Shown piece by piece: positions 18,658-26,347 of a DNA stretch of 64,000 nt. How positions within the stretch are numbered: position 1 is the first letter of the stretch; the number at the start of each line of letters is the position of its first letter. The position numbers and the translations under genes were made by a program. A model generated the notes under the pieces. The model was not told the origin of the DNA. It saw only the letters and a program-made list of their open reading frames with translations, and did no database searches. Source of the DNA: Aromatoleum petrolei (GTDB taxonomy: Bacteria; Pseudomonadota; Gammaproteobacteria; Burkholderiales; Rhodocyclaceae); NCBI RefSeq assembly GCF_017894385.1, contig NZ_CP059560.1, positions 1,550,001-1,614,000 on the forward strand. The letters run 5' to 3'.

Positions 18658-19962
18658 TCATCCCCGCTCGAACAGCGCGATCGACTCGACATGCGAGGTC
18701 TGCGGGAACATGTTCGCGATCCCCGCGCCGCGCAGCACGTAACCCTTTTCGCGCACCAGCACCGCTGCATCGCGCGCGAGCGTCGCCGGACTGCACGACA
18801 CATACACGATGCGCGGCGGCATCTGCTGATCGCTCAGCGCCTTCACCACCGCGATCGCCCCCTCGCGCGGCGGATCGATCAGCAGCTTGTCCAGCCGGCC
18901 GAGTGCGGCGAGGCTGTCCTCGGTCGCCTCGAACAGGTTCGCCGCGTGGAACTCGGTGCGGTCGGCCAGGCCATTGCGCCGCGCGTTCTTCAGCGCCCGG
19001 GCGACCAGTGCATCGCTGCCCTCGACCCCGATCACATGCGCGCCGCGGCGCGCAATCGGCAGGCTGAAGTTCCCCAGGCCGCAGAACAGGTCGGCGATAC
19101 GCTCGCCCGGGCGAGGGTCCAGCAGCTGCATCGAGCGCCGGATCAGCAGCCGATTGATGTCGACGTTCACCTGCGTGAAATCGGTCGGCAGGAAATCCAG
19201 CGTCACATCGAACTCGGGCAGCGTGTAGGCGAGCCCCGGCCCCTTCTTCGGGTGCAGCGGCTTGGCCGTTGCCGGGCTGGTACCCGGCTGCTGCCAAACC
19301 TGGACGCCATACGCATCGGCAAACGCCGCGAGGCGCGCCATATCCTGCGGCGTGAATGGCAGCAGGTTGCGGAACACCAGCACCGTGATGTCCTCGCTCA
19401 CCGCAATCTCGATCTGCGGCAACCGATCCGGGATCGAAAGTCCCGCGACCAGTTCGTGCAACGCCGGCAACAATGCCGATACATGCGCAGGCAGCACCGC
19501 GCAGCTCTGCAGGTCGGCGATGTAACTGCTGCGGCGCTCATGAAAACCGATCAGCACCCCGCCCTTCGACGGAACCATCCGCACGCCGATACGCGCACGG
19601 TACCGATAGCCCCATGCCGGCCCGTGGATTGCCGGATACACCACTTCGGGCGTCACCTTGGCGATGTGCCACAGCGCGTCTTCCAGCACACGTTGCTTGG
19701 TCGCCGCCTGCGCCACCGAATCGAAATGCTGCATCGAGCAGCCGCCACAGGTGCCGTAATGCGGGCAAGGCGGCACCACCCGCTGCCCGCTGGGCTTGAG
19801 CACGCGCTCCAGCTCGGCCAAATTGTAGCTCGGCCGCTCGCGCACCACCCGGTATTCGACCTTCTCGCCCGGCAATGCGCCATCGACGAACACTGCCTTG
19901 CCATCCACACGGGTGAAGCCCCGCCCTTCGTGGTCCAGAGATTCGATGACAGCAACAGGCAT
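18658..19962 (-). CDS. rlmD: 23S rRNA (uracil-C5)-methyltransferase RlmD
   Basis: A 434-residue RlmD/RumA-family enzyme that methylates U1939 of 23S rRNA. It begins with a TRAM domain (VAVIESLDHEGRGFTRVDGKAVFVDGALPGE), followed by the iron-sulfur cysteines in PPCPHYGTCGGCSMQH plus a later one in LQSCAVLPA. The SAM-binding block is IADLFCGLGNFSLPIA and the catalytic cysteine sits in RIVYVSCSPATLARD. The ATG at 19962 is preferred over an in-frame TTG five codons upstream. It is divergent from the DUF7931 gene. Confidence 0.95.
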   Translation of the reverse strand: MPVAVIESLDHEGRGFTRVDGKAVFVDGALPGEKVEYRVVRERPSYNLAELERVLKPSGQRVVPPCPHYGTCGGCSMQHFDSVAQAATKQRVLEDALWHIAKVTPEVVYPAIHGPAWGYRYRARIGVRMVPSKGGVLIGFHERRSSYIADLQSCAVLPAHVSALLPALHELVAGLSIPDRLPQIEIAVSEDITVLVFRNLLPFTPQDMARLAAFADAYGVQVWQQPGTSPATAKPLHPKKGPGLAYTLPEFDVTLDFLPTDFTQVNVDINRLLIRRSMQLLDPRPGERIADLFCGLGNFSLPIARRGAHVIGVEGSDALVARALKNARRNGLADRTEFHAANLFEATEDSLAALGRLDKLLIDPPREGAIAVVKALSDQQMPPRIVYVSCSPATLARDAAVLVREKGYVLRGAGIANMFPQTSHVESIALFERG

Positions 19963-20025
19963 CAAGCGTCCGCCCAAAAGAGCGTGATTTTACCTGCTCG
20001 CAAAGTACTTGCCGCCACGGGCTCC

Positions 20026-20031
20026 TATAAT
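20026..20031 (+). promoter_or_regulatory. Possible -10 element before the DUF7931 gene
   Basis: A perfect TATAAT hexamer lies 75 bases upstream of the ATG at 20106 in the rlmD/DUF7931 divergent region. No good -35 hexamer is found at standard spacing, so the assignment is tentative. Confidence 0.35.
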
Positions 20032-20105
20032 TCCCCCGACCGGACGACAAACGGGCGCTCGCATCCGCCACCGCCCCCGCCCGACGCGACGTGCAGGCCC
20101 GGACC

Positions 20106-20594
20106 ATGGATACCCCACGCGAACAGACTTTCGACAGCTATGGCGACTATCGCGCGGCCCTCTTCGCCGCCATCGGGAGCGCACGGCAGACACTGCTCAT
20201 CTTCGACCCCGACCTGCGCGAGACCGGACTGGAGAGCCCGCAAGGCATCGCGCTGCTCGAGCGCCTGTGCGCGCAGAGCACGCGCCGCGACGCGGTCCGC
20301 ATCCTTGTGCACACCACCGGCTGGATCGCGCGGGAATGCCCGCGCCTGACCCGCCTGCTCGCCCACCATTCGCACTGCGCCAGCGTGCGCACGGCAGATC
20401 CGGGGGCGCGCAGCTGGAGCCAACCCTTCCTGATCGCAGACGAGCACCACGTCGTCACCCGCTTCCACCAGGATCTGCCACGGGGAAAGATCGGCAGCGA
20501 CGCGATCGGCGGGCTGGCACTCCTCGCTACGCAATTTGAAACATTCTGGATGAATGGGGAGGCGAGTGCAGTCGGCACGCCGCTTGCCCTTTGA
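20106..20594 (+). CDS. DUF7931 domain protein (phospholipase D-like fold), function unknown
   Basis: A 162-residue cytoplasmic protein without signal peptide or membrane helix. The first strand-helix unit (FDSYGDYRAALFAAIGSARQTLLIFDPDLRETGLES) and the later DAVRILVHTTGWIARECPRL and FLIADEHHVVTRFHQD stretches look like one half of a phospholipase D-type fold, but the HxKx4D catalytic motif is missing. It matches the small DUF7931 family found beside rlmD-type genes in Betaproteobacteria (family recognition from memory). It lies between divergent rlmD and the lipoprotein gene, which has its own promoter. Confidence 0.7.
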   Translation: MDTPREQTFDSYGDYRAALFAAIGSARQTLLIFDPDLRETGLESPQGIALLERLCAQSTRRDAVRILVHTTGWIARECPRLTRLLAHHSHCASVRTADPGARSWSQPFLIADEHHVVTRFHQDLPRGKIGSDAIGGLALLATQFETFWMNGEASAVGTPLAL

Positions 20595-20632
20595 CCTGTC
20601 GTTTTTAGTTGTTGCATTGCATCAACAGGCTA

Positions 20633-20660
20633 TTGGCACCCTTGAATCACATGCTAGAAT
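20633..20660 (+). promoter_or_regulatory. Sigma-70 promoter of the Ala/Pro-repeat lipoprotein gene
   Basis: A -35 box TTGGCA (20633-20638) is separated by 16 bases from an extended -10 TGCTAGAAT (20652-20660). It lies about 90 bases upstream of the ATG at 20750 and directly after the DUF7931 gene, so the small lipoprotein is probably transcribed on its own. Confidence 0.65.
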
Positions 20661-20749
20661 TTCTTGAGGTTCATCGGGTGGTGAATCCTTCTTGGCCCGC
20701 CCGACAGGAACTGATCACCCACCTAGCCCCATAAGAAAGGACATCGAAC

Positions 20750-21004
20750 ATGAAACAGTCGCTCCTCGTTGCTTCCCTGCTCGCCCTCGCCGTCGCCGCC
20801 TGCGGCAAGCCGGCCGAAGCTCCGAAGGCTGAAGCCCCCGCTGCTGCCCCGGCCGCCGCTCCCGCCCAGGAAGCTGCTCCGGCTGCCGCCCCGGCCGCTG
20901 CCCCGGCTCAGGAAGCCGCCCCGGCTGCTGCCCCCGCTGCCGCTCAGGAAGCTGCTCCGGCTGCTGCCCCCGCCGAAGCTCCGAAGGACGGCGCGCAGAA
21001 GTAA
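20750..21004 (+). CDS. Small Ala/Pro-repeat lipoprotein
   Basis: An 84-residue protein with a lipoprotein signal peptide (MKQSLLVASLLALAVAAC; lipidated cysteine 18). The rest is almost entirely repeats of the type EAAPAAAPA, ending in a basic KDGAQK. There is no recognisable folded domain. The composition suggests an extended, flexible periplasmic chain anchored in a membrane, perhaps a spacer or peptidoglycan-associated element; this is inference. A GAAAGGA ribosome site lies before the ATG, a strong-looking promoter upstream and a strong terminator 20 bases downstream, so it is likely a well-expressed single-gene unit. Confidence 0.8.
   Translation: MKQSLLVASLLALAVAACGKPAEAPKAEAPAAAPAAAPAQEAAPAAAPAAAPAQEAAPAAAPAAAQEAAPAAAPAEAPKDGAQK
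20816..20990 (+). repeat. In-gene degenerate GC-rich repeats encoding EAAPAAAPA units
   Basis: Successive units of about 27-48 bases built from gct/gcc/ccg codons and separated by gaagctgct or caggaa blocks recur four to five times within the lipoprotein gene. Such tracts can change length by slippage or recombination, keeping frame because the units are multiples of three. Confidence 0.7.
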
Positions 21005-21024
21005 TTTCGCTCTCGCAGCGACGC

Positions 21025-21055
21025 AAAAAAGCCGGCTCTCGAGCCGGCTTTTTTG
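21025..21055. terminator. Bidirectional intrinsic terminator
   Basis: AAAAAA, then a perfect inverted repeat GCCGGCTC/GAGCCGGC (21031-21048), then TTTTTT. It ends the lipoprotein gene on the plus strand, 20 bases after its stop, and can also stop leftward transcription from bamC. Confidence 0.92.
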
Positions 21056-21166
21056 TTGTCCGCCGCGGCATTCGCTGCCGCCTCGACCAAGCCTCGCGGC
21101 CCCCTGGCCGCATGCTTCGCGGCACGGCCTGCGGGCCTGTCGGCGCCGCAAGCCGCACCGCGCCCC

Positions 21167-22306
21167 TCAGCGCAACTGCTCCTGCAGCAGCCCCAGGATC
21201 TTGCGGGCGGTTTCGGACGAATCCTCCCCCCCCTCGCGGGTCATCACGCTGACCACCGATTTTTCGCCCTCGCCGCGGACTCGCAGGCGATATTCGCCAC
21301 CCTTCTGCACCACCTGATCATTACTGCGCCAAAAAGCGAGTTTGGACAGGAGGCCCTCGGACTTCTTCGTCTGCACGTCCGCATCCGGATCCACGTAACG
21401 GACGAAGTAGAGCCCCTTCGAGCGATCACGATCCTCGACCGTGAAGCCGATGCGGTCCAGCGCCAGGCCCACGCGACGCCACGCCCGGTCGAAGGACTCG
21501 TCCATCGCCAGCGTGACGCTGCCGCCGTTCGCCCCCTTTAGCGCCGCGCGGTCGGTCGTCGGAGCTGCCGCGACGATCGCGGCCGCGCGCTCTTCGGCCG
21601 CGCCGAGGCGGACCATCAGGCGACGCAGCATTTCCGCCTCGAGCTCGGGATCGGCCGGGCGCGGCTGCCACACGGTCGTGTCCTTGGCTTCGTTGGGATA
21701 AATCTCCATCATGCCGCGATGGCTGATGTAGATCTCGACCGTGCCGGGATCCTTGCCCGCCTCCAGCCGCGTGCGGAACTTGTCGCGCACCGGTGTCGAG
21801 AACACGCCGTCGAGCACCTTGCCCAACGCCGAGCGGATAAAGTCCTGCGGGATCTTGGCGCGATCCTCGGCCCAATCCGTCTCCATCACGCCCACTTCAG
21901 GACGCTCGACGTTGAGGATGAAGCCCGTCTCAAGCCAGAAGTCCTTAACCTTGGGCCACATCGCATCCGCGGAGCCCTCGACGACCAGCCAGCGCTGGCT
22001 GCCGGCACGCTCGACACGCATGCTCTCGACCTTGGGCAACACCTGCAGCTGGTTGGCGCTCGCCTGAGGCTGTGCGCGGTCGGTCGCATACGCCGAATAG
22101 GTCGCCACGCCCTTGGGCGAAACATCCGGCACCACATAACGATCGTCACGCGTCGGCGCCGTGAGGTCTGGCGGGATTTCCAGCGACGGCAGCTGCCGTG
22201 CGCTCTTGTAATCGATCTTCTTGGATTCGACGAGGGAGCCGGAACAACCCGACAAGGCGATGGCCGCGCCGAGCAGCGAAGCCGCAGTACGCAAGGTACG
22301 ATTCAT
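21167..22306 (-). CDS. bamC: Outer membrane protein assembly factor BamC
   Basis: A 379-residue lipoprotein of the BAM complex that inserts beta-barrel proteins into the outer membrane. The signal peptide ends in the lipobox LSGC (Cys21). The unstructured N-terminal segment contains LEIPPDLTAPTRDDRY, which in BamC packs against BamD, and two helix-grip domains follow (about residues 100-210 and 260-379). The gene follows dapA by 24 bases on the same strand, the classic dapA-bamC (nlpB) pair of E. coli. The end is a short glutamine/leucine-rich segment. Confidence 0.93.
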   Translation of the reverse strand: MNRTLRTAASLLGAAIALSGCSGSLVESKKIDYKSARQLPSLEIPPDLTAPTRDDRYVVPDVSPKGVATYSAYATDRAQPQASANQLQVLPKVESMRVERAGSQRWLVVEGSADAMWPKVKDFWLETGFILNVERPEVGVMETDWAEDRAKIPQDFIRSALGKVLDGVFSTPVRDKFRTRLEAGKDPGTVEIYISHRGMMEIYPNEAKDTTVWQPRPADPELEAEMLRRLMVRLGAAEERAAAIVAAAPTTDRAALKGANGGSVTLAMDESFDRAWRRVGLALDRIGFTVEDRDRSKGLYFVRYVDPDADVQTKKSEGLLSKLAFWRSNDQVVQKGGEYRLRVRGEGEKSVVSVMTREGGEDSSETARKILGLLQEQLR

Positions 22307-22330
22307 GAGTTTCGATAATTCCAGGAAAAA

Positions 22331-23209
22331 TCAGACATTCACGCCGGCACGACGCATTGCCGCACGCACACGCTCGTGCAAGCCCTCGGACAGCGACGTG
22401 AGCGGCAGGCGGATGCCCGACCTGATCAGGCCCATCTGCTCGACCGCCCACTTCACCGGGATCGGGTTGGCCTCGCAGAACAGGTCGCGATGCAGACCGA
22501 CCAGCCGCGCATTGATCTCGCGCGCCTTGATCGCGTCGCCGGCGATGGCTGCGGCGCACATCTCGTGCATTGCGCGCGGGGCGACGTTGGCCGTCACCGA
22601 GATTGCCCCATGCCCCCCCAGCAGCATGAAGGCCATGCCGCTCATGTCGTCGCCGGTGTACAACGCGAAGTCCTTGGGCGCGCGCTCGATCAGGTCGCAG
22701 GCACGGTCGATGCTGCCTGTCGCATCCTTGATGCCGACGATGTTGGGAATCTGTGCCAGACGCAGCGCGGTGTCGTTCGACAGATCCGCCACGGTGCGCC
22801 CCGGCACGTTGTACAGGATCAGCGGCAGTTCGACCGCCTCGGCGATCGAACGGTAGTGGCGGTACAGGCCTTCCTGAGTCGGCTTGTTGTAGTACGGCAC
22901 CACCGACAGATGCGCCACGGCGCCGGCCTTCTGCGCGAAGCGGGCGAGCTCGACGGCCTCGGCGGTCGAGTTGGCACCGGTACCGGCGATGACCGGGATG
23001 CGTCCTGCGGCATGCTCGACCGCGACGCGGATCAGCTCGCAGTGTTCTTCGACATTCACCGTGGGCGACTCGCCGGTCGTTCCGACGATGACGATACCGT
23101 CGGTCCCCTCGGCAACGTGGAAGTCGATCAGGGCGCGCAGGCGCGGAATGTCCAGGCTGCCATCTTCGTTCATCGGGGTGACGATGGCGACAATCGATCC
23201 GGTAATCAT
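22331..23209 (-). CDS. dapA: 4-hydroxy-tetrahydrodipicolinate synthase
   Basis: A 292-residue DapA, which condenses pyruvate with aspartate semialdehyde in lysine and meso-diaminopimelate synthesis. The Schiff-base lysine is K161 in GIKDATG, the proton-relay tyrosine is Y133 in YNVPGRT, and GTTGESPT forms the substrate-binding loop. Length and motifs are full. It is followed by bamC, so cell-wall precursor supply and outer-membrane assembly share a transcript as in enterobacteria. Confidence 0.97.
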   Translation of the reverse strand: MITGSIVAIVTPMNEDGSLDIPRLRALIDFHVAEGTDGIVIVGTTGESPTVNVEEHCELIRVAVEHAAGRIPVIAGTGANSTAEAVELARFAQKAGAVAHLSVVPYYNKPTQEGLYRHYRSIAEAVELPLILYNVPGRTVADLSNDTALRLAQIPNIVGIKDATGSIDRACDLIERAPKDFALYTGDDMSGMAFMLLGGHGAISVTANVAPRAMHEMCAAAIAGDAIKAREINARLVGLHRDLFCEANPIPVKWAVEQMGLIRSGIRLPLTSLSEGLHERVRAAMRRAGVNV

Positions 23210-23342
23210 GGAAGCGGCCGAAAATTAAAAGAACCGATTCTACCTGATCGAAGCCCGACGACCAGTGGCTTGCTCTCGGGACCGCCCCGAGGATCCGGCA
23301 CGCGCCCGCAGGATCCGCTACGGGCGCCCCGCGATCCGGCGC

Positions 23343-24269
23343 TCAAAGGTCCGCGAGCGCCTTGACGTGCGCGACCACCGAGCGCGCCAGCGATGACAGC
23401 GAATAACCGCCCTCGAGGATGGACACGATGTTCTTGTGCCCGCATTCCTCTGCCACTGCCTTGATCTGCTGGGTGACCCACACATAGTCCGATTCGACCA
23501 GCCCGACCGAACCCATGTCGTCCTCGTAATGCGCGTCGAAGCCCGCCGAGATGAAGAGCATCTGGGGCTTGTGCTCCCTCAGTGCCGGGATCCAGCGCTC
23601 GGAGACGATGGAACGGAAGCCGTCGCCGCGCGTGCCGGCGGGCACGGGCACATTGACCATGTTCGGCGCATTACAGTCCGCGCCGCTGTACGGATAGAAG
23701 GGGTGCTGAAAGATGCTCACCATCAACACCCGCGGATCGTCGCGGAAGGCGTCTTCCGTGCCGTTGCCGTGGTGCACGTCGAAATCGACGATCGCCACGC
23801 GCTCCAGGCCGTGCGCCTCGATCGCATGACGTGCCGCGATGGCCACGTTGTTCAGGAAGCAGAACCCCATCGCCTTGCCGCGCTCTGCGTGGTGGCCCGG
23901 CGGACGCACGGCACAGAACGCATTCTCGATCTCGCCCTTCAGCACCAGATCCGTCGCCAGCACGCCGGCGCCGGCCGAACGCAGTGCAGCCTTCATCGTT
24001 CCCGGGCTCATCGCGGTATCGGGGTCGAGGTGGCGGATGCCGTGGTCGGGCACGCTGGCATTGAGCTCCGCGAGATAATTCGCCGGATGCACCCGGACGA
24101 TCTGCTCCTCGGTCGCCAGCGGGGCATCGTAGAACGAAAGGTACATATCGAGACCGGCAGCAATCAGCCGATCATTGATGGCCGCCAGCCGATCCGGACA
24201 TTCCGGATGGAAGGTACCCATGTCGTGCAGCCAGCAATCGCGGTGCGTGATGAACGCAGTCGTCGTCAT
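23343..24269 (-). CDS. Histone deacetylase-family (acetylpolyamine-type) amidohydrolase
   Basis: A 308-residue zinc-dependent deacetylase of the HDAC/AcuC/AphA superfamily. The active-site elements are RPPGHHAERGKAMGFCFLNN (tandem histidines), the zinc ligands in DFDVHHGNGTEDAF and the aspartate in SAGFDAHYEDD. Bacterial relatives deacetylate acetylpolyamines, acetoin-system proteins or other small amides; the substrate here is unknown. The ATG at 24269 with an AGGGGGG ribosome site is preferred over the start nine codons upstream. It is divergent from the MoxR operon. Confidence 0.92.
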   Translation of the reverse strand: MTTTAFITHRDCWLHDMGTFHPECPDRLAAINDRLIAAGLDMYLSFYDAPLATEEQIVRVHPANYLAELNASVPDHGIRHLDPDTAMSPGTMKAALRSAGAGVLATDLVLKGEIENAFCAVRPPGHHAERGKAMGFCFLNNVAIAARHAIEAHGLERVAIVDFDVHHGNGTEDAFRDDPRVLMVSIFQHPFYPYSGADCNAPNMVNVPVPAGTRGDGFRSIVSERWIPALREHKPQMLFISAGFDAHYEDDMGSVGLVESDYVWVTQQIKAVAEECGHKNIVSILEGGYSLSSLARSVVAHVKALADL

Positions 24270-24404
24270 ACCCCCCCTCTCTCGCGTGCGGGCCAAGCGT
24301 CCCGCATCCCTGCCCTGAAATCGGCGCGTCCTTGAAGGGCGCGTCCTGTCTGTCTTTGCTCTATTATCACCGCTTCCCGGTGAATTTCACAGTGCGCCCG
24401 CGCC

Positions 24405-25322
24405 ATGCCCCATCGTTACGCAATTCGCGTTCTAGAAGCCGCCAACTGCATCATCCTCGGCAAGGATCGTGAGCTGCGGCTCGCGCTGGCTTGCCTCATC
24501 GCGCGCGGACATCTGCTGATCGAGGATCTCCCCGGCGTGGGCAAGACGACGCTCGCGCACGTCATCGCACGCCTCATCGGACTGAACTTCCAGCGCATCC
24601 AGTTCACGAGCGACCTGCTGCCCGCAGACATCGTCGGGGTTTCGATTTTCGATCGCGAAGCGGGCAGCTTCCGTTTCCATCCCGGCCCGATCTTCAGCCA
24701 GCTCATCCTCGCCGACGAGATCAACCGCGCCACACCCAAGACCCAGAGCGCCCTCCTCGAAGCCATGGAGGAACGCCAGGTCACGGCGGATAGCGAGACG
24801 CATCCGCTCCCCGAGCCCTTCTTCGTCATCGCGACGCAGAACCCGTCCCATCAGATCGGCACCTTCCCGCTGCCGGAGAGCCAGCTCGACCGCTTCCTGC
24901 TGCGCATCCGCCTGGGCTACCCCGACCGCAGCGCGGAACGGGCGCTGCTGATGGGCGAGGACCGGCGCGAACTGCTCGAACGCCAGCAGACCGTAATCCA
25001 GCCCGAAGACCTGCTCGCGATGCAGCAAGCCGCGCACGCCATCACCGTATCCGAACGGCTCGTCGATTACGTCCAGGCGCTCCTCGCCCGCACCCGCCAC
25101 AGCCCTGAGCTCGCCACCGGCCTGAGCCCGCGCGCCGGCCTGGGCCTGATCGCTGCGGCCCGCGCCTGGGCGCTCCTCGAGGGGCGCGACCACGTCCTCC
25201 CCGAGGACATCCAAACCGTTTTCCCGCACGTCGCCGCCCATCGCCTGCACACCGCGGGCGACGGGCGCAGCATCACATCTCAGGTGCTCGACCAGCTCGT
25301 GCATGACGTGCCCGTCATCTGA
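24405..25322 (+). CDS. MoxR-family AAA+ ATPase
   Basis: A 305-residue MoxR ATPase. Walker A is EDLPGVGKTTLA (about residues 39-50), Walker B is LILADEINRATPKTQSALLEAMEE, and sensor 1 sits in FVIATQNPSHQIGTFPLPESQLDRFLLRI. MoxR proteins act as chaperones that assemble or activate partner complexes, often with DUF58 and von Willebrand factor proteins. Its stop overlaps the start of the DUF58 gene by one base (TGATG), and transglutaminase and MltB genes follow, suggesting a role in cell-envelope maintenance. Confidence 0.95.
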   Translation: MPHRYAIRVLEAANCIILGKDRELRLALACLIARGHLLIEDLPGVGKTTLAHVIARLIGLNFQRIQFTSDLLPADIVGVSIFDREAGSFRFHPGPIFSQLILADEINRATPKTQSALLEAMEERQVTADSETHPLPEPFFVIATQNPSHQIGTFPLPESQLDRFLLRIRLGYPDRSAERALLMGEDRRELLERQQTVIQPEDLLAMQQAAHAITVSERLVDYVQALLARTRHSPELATGLSPRAGLGLIAAARAWALLEGRDHVLPEDIQTVFPHVAAHRLHTAGDGRSITSQVLDQLVHDVPVI

Positions 25323-26347
25323 TGCTCCCTCGCCCCGACGCTTTGCGTCACCGCCACGGCCTCGGCGATTGGCGTCGCCATCTCGTCACGCTGCGCGCCA
25401 CGCTTGATCGCGTGCTCTTTCACATCGGACCACCGGAGCCCGCGCCGATCGTGCTCGGTCAGCGGCGCATCTACGTGCTGCCGACACCTGCCGGCCTGGC
25501 CTTCGCGGCGGCACTCCTGGTCATGCTGATCGCGTCGATCAACTACAACCTGAGCCTCGGCCATGCGCTGGTATTCCTTCTCGGCGGAGTGTCGGTCGCA
25601 AGCATCGTCCACGCCTTTCGCAACTTGCTGCACCTGTCCTTCACGCCGGGACGCGCCGAACCTGTCTTCTCCGGCGAACGCGCGGGCTTCCACGTCATCG
25701 TAGCCAACCACCGGAACGCGCGACGGCCATCGCTGCGCCTCGGAGCACACGGGGCGGTGGTGCCATTCGAGATCGATGCGGAAGACCGCGCCGACGTGAA
25801 CATACCGGTCGCGACGACGGCGCGCGGCTGGATGACGCTCGGTCGCGTGCGCATCGAAACGACCTACCCCCTCGGCCTGATCCGGGCCTGGAGCGTGCTG
25901 GTACCCGATCAGCGCTGCCTCGTCTACCCGACTCCCGAACCAAGCCCGCCGCCGCTGCCGGAAGGCCCGTCGAGCACGCCGGGGCGGAGGGCTGGGTCGG
26001 CCGGCGACGACGATTTTTCCGGCCTTCGCCGCCACCAGCCCGCCGACTCCCCGCGGCAAGTGGCATGGAAGACGCTCGCCCGCGGCGGCCCCATGCTCAC
26101 CAAACAATTCACCGGCATGGATGGGGGGAAGATCCATCTCGACTGGAACGATCTCCCCGCTGACCTTGGCACCGAAGCGCGCCTGTCGCGCATGACTGCA
26201 TGGATCGTGGCCGCCGAGCAGCGGGGGCTCGCCTTCGCCCTAACGCTGCCCACGGTCAGCATCGCCCCCGGACAAGGATCCGAGCACAGTGCGAACTGCC
26301 TGCGCCATCTCGCCCTCTTCGGAACGGAGGGGCCGGCCGATGCGTGA
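25322..26347 (+). CDS. DUF58 domain membrane protein
   Basis: A 341-residue protein with two adjacent membrane helices near the N-terminus (GLAFAAALLVMLIASINYNLS and LVFLLGGVSVASIVHAF) and a C-terminal DUF58 domain. The family motif is seen in DDFSGLRRHQPADSPRQVAWKTLARGG. DUF58 proteins are regular partners of MoxR ATPases; the exact activity is unknown. The gene overlaps moxR by one base and the transglutaminase gene by eight bases (ATGCGTGA), indicating tight translational coupling. Confidence 0.92.
   Translation: MLPRPDALRHRHGLGDWRRHLVTLRATLDRVLFHIGPPEPAPIVLGQRRIYVLPTPAGLAFAAALLVMLIASINYNLSLGHALVFLLGGVSVASIVHAFRNLLHLSFTPGRAEPVFSGERAGFHVIVANHRNARRPSLRLGAHGAVVPFEIDAEDRADVNIPVATTARGWMTLGRVRIETTYPLGLIRAWSVLVPDQRCLVYPTPEPSPPPLPEGPSSTPGRRAGSAGDDDFSGLRRHQPADSPRQVAWKTLARGGPMLTKQFTGMDGGKIHLDWNDLPADLGTEARLSRMTAWIVAAEQRGLAFALTLPTVSIAPGQGSEHSANCLRHLALFGTEGPADA

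Noticed and set aside
20816..20990. Regular repeats that could suggest a CRISPR or tandem satellite
   Set aside because: The units are in frame inside a lipoprotein gene, have no unique spacers and encode EAAPAAAPA motifs.
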